Below, piece after piece: positions 56,201 to 64,000 of a stretch of 64,000 nt of DNA (its first letter is position 1; each line of letters starts with the position of its first letter). Made by a program: the position numbers and the translations under genes. The notes below the pieces were generated by a model, which was given only the letters and a program-made list of their open reading frames with translations, was not told the origin of the DNA and did not search any database. Where the stretch lies: positions 159,958,875 to 160,022,874 of the forward strand of contig CP136062.1 in assembly GCA_032622095.1 (NCBI GenBank), read 5' to 3'. The DNA comes from Siphonodentalium dalli (lineage: Eukaryota > Mollusca > Scaphopoda > Gadilida > Siphonodentaliidae).

Positions 56201-56599
56201 GTGTCTTAAGAAATTTACAAACAAACCACGGGAAAGTTAATTTTTTGTTATTGATTCAAATTTTAGCATTTATAATATCCCGAAACTCAATGTATACGGG
56301 TTTAAAATGAGTTTAGGGCGCGGAGATCATGAAATGTTGGCGTTAACACCTGCACGAAAATAGGAAATCGGACGCGATTTTGAATTGCGAACGCGAAATT
56401 CTCATTATAAGCAAATCTTTCCGATTTTCGGTTTCTGTATTTGTCGAGATTTGCAGGTGGCATAGCTCCTTTGCTTATAATACTACATCGAAGTCGGTTG
56501 TATTTATTTAAAAAACGATGTCGAAGTAACGAGTCAAACTTTATTTACAGTTATTTTGATGTAGGGTTACCCTTCCGGTGACGTAGGTTCCAGGCCCTG
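53223..56599. mobile_element. Long inverted-repeat element, 3377 bp, TA flanks
   Basis: CAGGGCCTGGAACCTACGTC (from 53223) recurs as a perfect inverse ending at 56599, with one further base matching. TA lies outside both ends (53221-53222, 56600-56601). No transposase motif was found; the largest ORF (54410-54799, minus, 129 codons) is unrecognised. Close to the left end is AAAATGGCGGCTGCTCGGTG followed by a GTGAGT donor, like a first exon. Superfamily open: TA flanks suggest Tc1/mariner, while CAGGG ends resemble hAT, whose 8-bp duplication is not seen. Confidence 0.55.
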
Positions 56600-56993
56600 T
56601 AATAGGTAGTTCTAGGAAACAGACAGTACATGTTGAAAATTCTAATATTCTTCCGAACAAAAAATTATTTCGTGTTTCTAGGGGGTGTGTGTCGAAAAAT
56701 GGTCGGAAAATACTTCCCCGGCTCAGGCATTCGGCCTTCGGGTCCGGGATATGCCTTTGGCATATAATTACCCAAAACAGGTGTCCCCAAAAATTCCCTG
56801 GATCCTTCACTGCTTATATGCAGAAATTTACAATCAGCTGGTAAACTAAAATGACATTGGTAAGTCTTTTCTAAGTGTATAAATTCTCAATTCATGTATT
56901 TATCAACCTACATGTACATGCATTTTGATCACCTGAACTTGATAAAAGTGAGAAATTACTTTCATATTTATACTCCCCTTTTCAATAAAAAAT

Positions 56994-57535
56994 TGGGGGG
57001 GGGGGGGGGGTATACTGGATTAACTCCTGTCTGTCCATCCATATTTCACAGCCAATGGTTGTTAGATCTCAATGAAATTTGGTACGGAGGTTCACCATCA
57101 TGATTAGTGACTGCCTTTAAAAGAGGGGCAAATGATATTGTTCATATTTTCCATTCTAGAGTTATCCTTTGTTTATCTGAAAATCTTGTGATTTTTTTGT
57201 CTTGTCCAGGCAGACATCTCAGATATGTGTTATCGGATATGAATGAAATTTGTTATAATGGTTCGCCATTATGATTGCTTTCAAACGAGGGGAAAATGTT
57301 GTTGTTTCCCTTTATCATTCTAGAGTTATCCTTCTTTGTTTATCTGGAAATCTTGGGGTTTTTTGTGTCTGTCCACGCAGATACATGTACCTCATCCATG
57401 AGTTTTTGGACCTGCATGAAATTTTGCATGGAGGTTCACCATCATGACTGCTTTCAAAAGAGGAGAACATTATGTTGTTTGTGTTTTCCATTCTAGAGTT
57501 ATCCTTCTTTGTTTATCTGTAAAACTTGTTTTGTT
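56994..57535. repeat. Poly-G run and three-unit tandem repeat, about 165 bp
   Basis: A run of G (interrupted by line layout only) at 56994-57010 is followed by three units. Each contains GTCTGTCCA, GAAATTTG(G/T)TA, GGTTCACCATCATGATT, CTTTCAAA(A)GAGG and TTCTAGAGTTATCCTT, with landmark starts near 57159, 57320 and 57492. Confidence 0.75.
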
Positions 57536-57540
57536 ACTGA

Positions 57541-57643
57541 GAGCTTTCCGATGAATGGCAACAAGCCATATTTCCGACTAAATCCTGAAAAATTACCCAT
57601 AATTCTGCTGTAGTTAAGGAGTTCATTATTTAGGGCATTACTG
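57541..57643. mobile_element. TA palindromic MITE, right half
   Basis: GAGCTTTCCGATGAATGGCA to TTTAGGGCATTACTG, followed by TA. The left arm is missing. Confidence 0.75.
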
Positions 57644-57764
57644 TAGCCAAAATGGCATATTCTGACGTAATTCAGTATCATATATCGTGATATGTTGAAG
57701 GTGTGAACATTACTTCAGCAAATGTGTGAATATTATCATATTAGTATGAAATGCTTATGACTTA

Positions 57765-57884
57765 CAGTAATGCTCTCCCCGAGAGCTTTCCGATGAATGG
57801 CAACAAGCCATATTTCCGACTAAATCCTGAAAAGTTACCCATATTTCTGCTGTGGTTAAGAAGTCGATTACTTAGAGCATTACT
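57765..57884. mobile_element. TA palindromic MITE, internal deletion derivative
   Basis: CAGTAATGC follows TA and joins directly to CTCTCCCCGAGAGCTTTCCG and the full right arm to GAGCATTACTG-TA. Both termini are retained while most of the left arm is lost. Confidence 0.7.
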
Positions 57885-58342
57885 GTATATCATATAGTTT
57901 CTTATCTGGTACACAGGATTCACCCCTCTAATTTACCAGGTATTCAGGATTCGGGAGGGGGGCACGGGGTGACAACCTAGGTGCAACTTTTTGTTGAGAC
58001 TTGAAGACAACAAGATGCTGTATATCTGACTTAATTATGATGCACTATCTAGCAATTTGAATTCATTACACTTTCATCCAAATCGCTTGGACTTTTTTTA
58101 ATCATCTGACAAACAATCGCTGACATGACAATTTGATTAAGAGGAAAGTTAAAGTAACCATCAAAATCAAGAGGAAGATGATGAACAGTGATGGCAGAAC
58201 TGGTGGTCACGTGACAGTAATGGTGGAGCCGGACGAAATTTAGCTCCGATTTATTTTTTGATGTTTTTTTGATTTGTTTCTTTTGTGGACGGTGCCTGCC
58301 AACTATTTTCATGCTAACATAGAAGCTAGTGTAATATGTGAA

Positions 58343-58600
58343 GTGTGTGCTGTAATAAAAACGGCTGAAAATTAGACATGTTGTCTTTAATTGATTAAAC
58401 ATTCGGACCACGTGAGCGTGTGCACGACAATAGGTGACAAAACTGGCCTGTGAGCAGAAGACCTGTTGATGTTGTGTGTCGTATTTTCTTGAAAGTTATG
58501 TCTCTCAAACCAAAAAACAGAACTGCGTGCGCTGTAATATAAACGGCTGAATTTTAGACATGTTGTCTGTATCTGATTAAACATTCGGACCACGTAGTTG
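58343..58600 (+). repeat. Tandem duplication upstream of the ORF1-like gene
   Basis: GCTGTAATAAAAACGGCTGA...ATTAAACATTCGGACCACGT (58349-58414) recurs at 58531-58596. GAAAGTTATGTCTCTCAAAC, which spans the ORF start, is also present at about 58491. So the region just before and including the start codon is duplicated with about 182-bp (5' block) and 113-bp spacing, as in the repeated 5' UTRs of some LINEs. Confidence 0.75.
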
Positions 58601-58609
58601 TTGAAAGTT

Positions 58610-59557
58610 ATGTCTCTCAAACAAAAAAAACATTCGAAGAAAAGACCCCTACAAAGTCCTTTATCTCAACAACAAGGGAAGCAAAGTAAGCTAAATGAAA
58701 CTGGTGAAATTCTCTCGGACAGTAGTTCGGAAACAGGATCAGACTCGGACTCGGAGTCAGACTCGAGCTCAATAGTGATACAACCAAGTGACAGTATGGA
58801 CACAAATCAAGCACCTAAAGTTGATCTGAAAGGTACAGAACATTTTGGCTTTGACGTGGAGTTGTTGGCCAATGCTATTAAATCTTGTATTATAAATGAC
58901 ATAAAAAACGAAATATCGAAAGTTGTAAAGGAAGCTGTTTCCGGGGTAACAAAAAAATTACAAACAGAAGTTAAAACATTGAAGAAAAGAGTAAGGAGCA
59001 TTGAAAGTGAAGTTGAAGAACTGAAGGTTGAAAAAGATGAACTCGAACAATATACCAGAACTACGAGTATACGAATATCTGGATTTCCTGAAGAAGATAG
59101 TGAATTTTGTAAAGAAACTGTAGTACATGTATGTAAAGAGATCGGCATTGTGATCAAGATTGCTGACATTGATAAGGCTCACAGACTGGGTAAATTAAAA
59201 CAGAAGAGTAATAGCAATACAGAAAATCTACCTCGCCAAATAATAGCTAAATTTTTTAGTTATGATCTGAAAAGGGATGTCATGATGTCATGTACTAAAC
59301 TTCGAGCATCAGAAGACGAACATCTTAAAAAGTGTTATATAAATGAGGATCTCACTCAAGCAAAGTTCAAACTACTGAAGGAAGCTTTGAAACTTAGGAA
59401 AGCAGGGAACCTTGGCAAATGCCACACTTATGATGGGAAATTATTCGTTAAAACTGTGGGTTCGGAAAAGAGATATCTTATACGAAGACTGACTGACTTC
59501 GAACAATTTCTGAAGATAAAGATAGGGAAGGACACCAATATGTCACAGCAAAAGTGA
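58610..59557 (+). CDS. LINE ORF1-like nucleic-acid-binding protein (315 aa)
   Basis: The first ATG is at 58610 (the frame is open a little further up, but only from a TTG). Domains seen: a basic head (1-28), a Ser/Asp/Glu-rich stretch (35-55), and a heptad-rich coiled coil (about 95-150, TEVKTLKKRVRSIESEVEEL). Next is an RRM-like fold (about 151-230) with SIRISGFPEE, ADIDKAHRLGK and RQIIAKFFSYDLKRDVM, and a C-terminal domain (about 243-300) with INEDLTQAKFKLLKEAL and YDGKLFVKTV. This order is that of L1-type ORF1 proteins, RNA-binding trimers that package LINE RNA. No reverse transcriptase follows in the window. Instead the 3' end of this ORF is repeated in decayed form at 61245 and 62090. 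It is either a truncated LINE or a stand-alone ORF1 copy. Confidence 0.8.
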   Translation: MSLKQKKHSKKRPLQSPLSQQQGKQSKLNETGEILSDSSSETGSDSDSESDSSSIVIQPSDSMDTNQAPKVDLKGTEHFGFDVELLANAIKSCIINDIKNEISKVVKEAVSGVTKKLQTEVKTLKKRVRSIESEVEELKVEKDELEQYTRTTSIRISGFPEEDSEFCKETVVHVCKEIGIVIKIADIDKAHRLGKLKQKSNSNTENLPRQIIAKFFSYDLKRDVMMSCTKLRASEDEHLKKCYINEDLTQAKFKLLKEALKLRKAGNLGKCHTYDGKLFVKTVGSEKRYLIRRLTDFEQFLKIKIGKDTNMSQQK

Positions 59558-61244
59558 AATTACACATATGTTTTCTTGGACTGAATATTAAGTAAACATT
59601 GTAAGATAATTATTTGGGCTACTGATATCAGTAAGGGTTTTGTTTTCATGAGGCTGTACATGTATATTATATATATGTTAATATTTGGTGAAAGTAACTG
59701 AACCTATATTTATTTAAGCTCACTTAAATAAGGTTCCTGCCTACGTCTTTGAAAAAAAGAAAAGATTTTTCTTAGAATCTCCATATCTTTGAGCCAGAGT
59801 GGTGTATGTGGAGTTTAGGATTAAAGCCGCACCATGTGTTGGAAGTTGTAGAACTGAATATATCACATACTGTAATTTAAGTATCAACTATACTTGATAC
59901 ATAGACTTTGCTTTTTTCATGTCAACATGTTTATTGTGAGTAATCTGATAAGTTACAAAACTTTTACAGTTAATAATAACTTGTGAGTAATTTGATAAGA
60001 TTAAGTTATAAAACTTTTACAGTTAATAATAACTTGGATATTCATTTTAATATTAACATGGATCATGATATCTCTGAAGCCTCCTAGAGCCCCCTCCTGA
60101 TATAAACTTGATTCTCAAATGTATGTGATATGATCATGTGATGTATATATGTATGATTTTGTTTACTTGTTGTCATTTGGGGACCAGAGCATGTCTCGGG
60201 TGGGGGGAATCCCTCCTGTGTCGTGTTTCTCCTGGATAATATTACAATTACAAATATCTGAAACTATTTCTTTTGAGATAAACTCAACAGTCTACACTTA
60301 AGGTGATACTAGTAGTGGCCAAATGGCCAAATAGTAATTACACACTTTGGACTGAATATTAAGTAAACATTGTATGATAATAAATGTTTGGGTTACCGAT
60401 ATCAGTAAGGTTTTTTTCTTTTTTTCTTACATGAGGCTGTATATTAATATACGTTAATATTTGGTGAAAGTAATTGAACCTATATATAGATATTGATTAT
60501 TAAAATTTTGCCTATTCAAATAATGTTCCTGCTTACATCTTTGAAAAAAAAAACTGAGCTTTTTCTTAGAATCTCCATATCTTTGGCCCAGAGTGGTGTA
60601 TCTGGAGTTTTGGATTAAAGCCGCACCATGTGTTGGAAGTTGTAGAACTGAATATATCACATACTGTAATTTAAGTATCAACTTTACCTGATACATAGAC
60701 TCTGCTTTTTTCACGTCAACATGTTTATTGTGAGTAATTTGATAAGTTATAAAACTTTTACAGTTAATAATAACTTGGATATTCATTCTAATATTAACAC
60801 AGATCATGATATATCTGAAGCCTCCTGTGGCCCCCTCCTGATAACCTGACTCTCACATTTATGTAATATACATGTGTATACATGTATGATGAACTCAACA
60901 GTCTACATGTAGTGGACTAAGTGTAAATACCTTGGAGCTGTTATCATTTAAAACTGGTATTTAAAAAAAAAATATATATTAAACTACACTGACTTAATTT
61001 CAATAATATTCCAATAAACATGCATGTAGTTTAAATCGCCTTTCTCGTCATCAGAACCATATAATGTATATGGATTCTGACTTCTTATTTAATATTGTCA
61101 TGTTGTGTATGCATGTGTGATTTTGTTTACTTGTTACCAGTGGGGGACTCCTCTAGGCTCTGGTGCATGTCTCAGGGGGAGGTGAATCCCTCCTGGGTCA
61201 TGTACTCCTGGAGATCCCTCCTGATAACTTGCCTTCGGAAATCC

Positions 61245-61445
61245 TTATTAGTGAGGATCACACTCAAGCAAAATTCAAATTACTGAAGGAAGCATTGAAA
61301 CCTAAGCAAGCACTTACGATGGGAAATTGTTTGTAAAAGCTGTGGGTTCGGAAAAGAAATATCTTTACGAAGACTGACTGATTTCGAACAATTTCTGAAG
61401 ATAAATATAGTGAGGGACATACTAGTATGTCACAGCAAAAGTGAA
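61245..61445 (+). pseudogene. Decayed copy of ORF1-like C terminus (1)
   Basis: AGTGAGGATCACACTCAAGC, AAATTCAAATTACTGAAGGA and GAAGACTGACTGATTTCGAA match 59341-59515. A deletion after CCTAAGCAAGCAC and frame breaks remove coding ability. The copy runs to CACAGCAAAAGTGA, the original stop. Confidence 0.8.
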
Positions 61446-62089
61446 ATTACACAAATGTTCCATTGGACTGAATATTGAGTAAACATTGTTTGATAAATAT
61501 TTGGTAACCGATACCAGTAAGGGTTTTTTCTTACATGAGGCTGTACATGTATATACGTTAATATTGGGTGAAAGTGATTGAACCTATATTGATTATTAAA
61601 ATTTATATGTAATTTACATGTAATGTGATAGTGGACAAAGTATAAAGTACCGTGGCTAGCATTGGAACTGTTATCATTCGAAACTGGTATTAAAAATATA
61701 TATATATTAAACTACACTGACGTTAATTTCACTAATACTCCAATAAACATGCATGTAGTTTAAATTGCCTTTCTCGTCATCGGAACCATAAATGGATTCT
61801 GACTTCTTATTTAATGTTGTGTATACATGTGTGATTCTGTTTACTTGGTACCAGTGGGGGACTCCTCTAGTGCATGTCTCAGTGGTGAATCCCTCTTAGA
61901 TCATGTACTCCTGGAGACCCCTCCTGATAACTTGCCTTTGGAAATCCTTGCTTGTGTATACATGTGTGATTCTGTTTACTTGTTACCAGTGGGGGGACTC
62001 CTCTAGTGCATGTCTCAGGGGGAGGTGAATCCCTCCTGGGTCATGTACTCCTGGAGACCCCTCCTGATAACTTGCCTTTGGAGATTCTT

Positions 62090-62308
62090 ATTGGTGAGGA
62101 TTTCACTAAAGCAAAATTCCAATTACAGAAGGAAGCGTTGAAACCTAAGCAGGGAATCTTGGCAAATGCCACACTTATGATGGGAAATTGTTTGTAACAG
62201 CTGTGGGTTCGGAAGAGAGATATCTTATACGAAGACTGACTGACTTCGAATAATTTCTGAAGAAAAAAAAAAATATATAGTGAGGAACACATGTCACAGC
62301 AAAAGTGA
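62090..62308 (+). pseudogene. Decayed copy of ORF1-like C terminus (2)
   Basis: GGTGAGGATTTCACTAAAGC, GGGAATCTTGGCAAATGCCA, GTGGGTTCGGAAGAGAGATA and GACTGACTTCGAATAATTTC match the same part of the ORF, with stops and a poly-A slip near 62262-62272. Confidence 0.8.
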
Positions 62309-64000
62309 AATTACACATATGTTCTGTTGGACTGAATATCAAGTAAACATTGTATGATAAATATTTGGGCTGTACATTTATATAAACATGCACGTAGCTT
62401 AAATCACTTTTTAGTCATCAGAACTTTAAATGGATTCTGACTTCGTATTTTATATTGACATGTTGTGTATGCATGTGTGATTCTGTTTACTTGTTACCAG
62501 TTTGGGGACTCCTCTAGTGCATGTCTCAGGGGGAAGGTGAATCCCTCCTGGGTCATGTACTCACTTGTCTTTGGAAATCCTTATTAGTGAGATATAATCT
62601 TGTACATGTATCATCTGTTGATATGCATATCTGCATTATGCAACTAAGCGAAGGCACACTATGTGCATGAAAAATATTAAAATATTCAAAATTATTTCGT
62701 TTGAGATGGACTCAGAAGTCTACATGAAATGTGATAGTGGCCAAAGTATAAAGTACTTATTAAACATTGGAACTGTTATCATTTTAAATGGGTAAAAAAA
62801 AAAAAAATATATATACTGCAATGACTTTAATTTCAATAATATTCCAATAAATATGCATGTAGCTCAATTCGTCTTTCTAGTCATCAGAACTACAAATGGT
62901 CAGTGCTTTTTTGTGATATTTGAGTTTTGTACTACTCTCCTGTGGTTCTGCTTCTAACATGTGTTAGATATGGAAAAGAGTCATGTTACATATGTACCGG
63001 TATCTATGAAATGCTGTATACTTGTTCTAATGGTGGACTCCTATGGTGCAAGTCTCATATGGGATGTGACTCCCACCTGGGTCATGTACCCCTGGAGCCC
63101 ACTCCTGACAACTTGGTTCAGATAATGTACTTGATATGTAAAAGAGTCATGTTATATATACATGCATCTGCTTTATACCTGTTGCCGGCGGGGGGACTCC
63201 TCTTGTGCGTGTCTCATGGGGGATGTCAATCCCTCCTGGGTCATGTACTCCTGAGGCTCCTCCTAGTACTATACCAGGATTCTGACTTCTTATTTGATAT
63301 TGTGACATTATTGTCATGTTGTGTATACATTTGTGATTCTGTTTACTTGGTACCAGTGGGGGACTCCTCTAGTGCATGTCTCAGTGGTGAATCCCTCTTA
63401 GATCATGTACTCCTGGAGACCCCTCCTGATAGCCTGCCTTTGGAAATCCTTGCTTGTGTATACATGTGTGATTCTGTTTACTGGTTACCAGTGGGGGACT
63501 CCTCCAGTGCATGTCTCAGGGGGAGGTGAATCCCTCTTGGGTCATGTACTCCTGGAGACCCCTCCTGATAACTTGCCTTTGGAAATCCTTATTTTAACAG
63601 TGAGATAAAATCTTGTATCATCTGTTGATATGCATATCTGTATTATGCAACTAAGCGAAGGCTCACTATGGGCATTAAAAATATCAAAATATTTTTGGAA
63701 ATCCTTATTAGTGAGATATAATCATGTATACTCAACTGCCATATGATTAAATATTAAATATGGTTTGAGGAATGTCATGAAGGCACAAGCATATTGTATT
63801 GAAACGTTAAAAGTATTTCGTTCGAGATGGTTTTAACATGTAATCGGCTACATGTACAGAGATCTAATATTGGAATTGTTAACATTTTAAACAGGAAATT
63901 GGTTATATTGTTGTATAAAGAAAACAAGGATATTGTAATTAAATACTAAATACTGTGTTAGGAACGTCATGAAGGCACTGTATATTGTATTAAAACATCA

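Larger units (their letters stand above)
59558..64000 (+). repeat. Complex tandem array derived from the ORF1-like element's 3' region
   Basis: GACTGAATATTAAGTAAACA-type blocks recur near 59580, 60350, 61470 and 62331. Blocks with AGAATCTCCATATCTTTG and AAAGCCGCACCATGTGTTGG occur at about 59775-59850 and 60570-60640. The short block TTACCAGTGGGGGACTCCTC...GTGCATGTCTCAG...TCATGTACTCCTGGAGA occurs about nine times between 60160 and 63590. Units of about 0.8 kb are mixed with smaller ones of about 130 bp. The 200-codon ORF at 62927-63529 merely reads through these blocks and is not taken as a gene. The array runs out of the window. Confidence 0.8.

Noticed and set aside
62927-63529. 200-codon + ORF as a repeat protein gene
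   Set aside because: It runs through the degenerate tandem blocks of the ORF1-derived array, changes register between them, and has no independent support.

Overview
This is eukaryotic nuclear DNA from an invertebrate, most likely a mollusc and probably a bivalve. It is AT-rich, with small exons in long introns and GT-AG splice sites. It carries a very dense load of short inverted-repeat elements, plus diffuse 'ccataactc'-type dispersed repeats that I associate with bivalve genomes. The phylum is an inference; no ribosomal or mitochondrial marker is present to settle it.

Three host genes are well supported. (1) The 3' half of NOP14 (SSU processome, nucleolus) lies on + in nine exons from 447 to the stop at 17955. 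(2) A complete eight-exon acetyl-CoA hydrolase/4-hydroxybutyrate CoA-transferase family gene lies on -, from the ATG at 41914 to the stop at 22443. All splice phases agree and it gives 472 aa with a probable mitochondrial presequence. (3) An intronless BRF2 (RNA polymerase III TFIIIB subunit, 397 aa) lies on + at 45949-47142. NOP14 and the transferase are convergent; the transferase and BRF2 are divergent (head to head) across about 4 kb of repeats. A fourth ORF (58610-59557, 315 aa) is a LINE ORF1-like protein. It is followed to the window end by a tandem array built from its own 3' part.

The rest is mobile or repetitive. It includes a 160-bp satellite with a 638-bp higher-order repeat (685-3352), several other tandem arrays, and hAT-like elements with 8-bp target duplications (4264-5369, 14932-15983, 18585-19183, 47683-48316). 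A foldback family starts CAAGCCTTGAAATAG, and one copy has a perfect 8-bp duplication (11371-11624). Several families insert at TTAA, and one 211-bp near-perfect palindrome family inserts at TA. There is also a tRNA-derived SINE (37948-38200) and a broken LINE reverse-transcriptase tail (39736-40130). Many of these are nested in one another.

Two patterns stand out. One is a 67-bp hairpin cassette (26-bp stem around a 15-nt loop) found about 20 times, inside at least four inverted-repeat families whose ends are unrelated. The other is repeated local duplication of exon/intron junctions. NOP14 exon 8 is followed by an array of about 22 copies of its own 5' splice site, and the transferase introns hold relic copies of the edges of exons 2, 6, 7 and 8.
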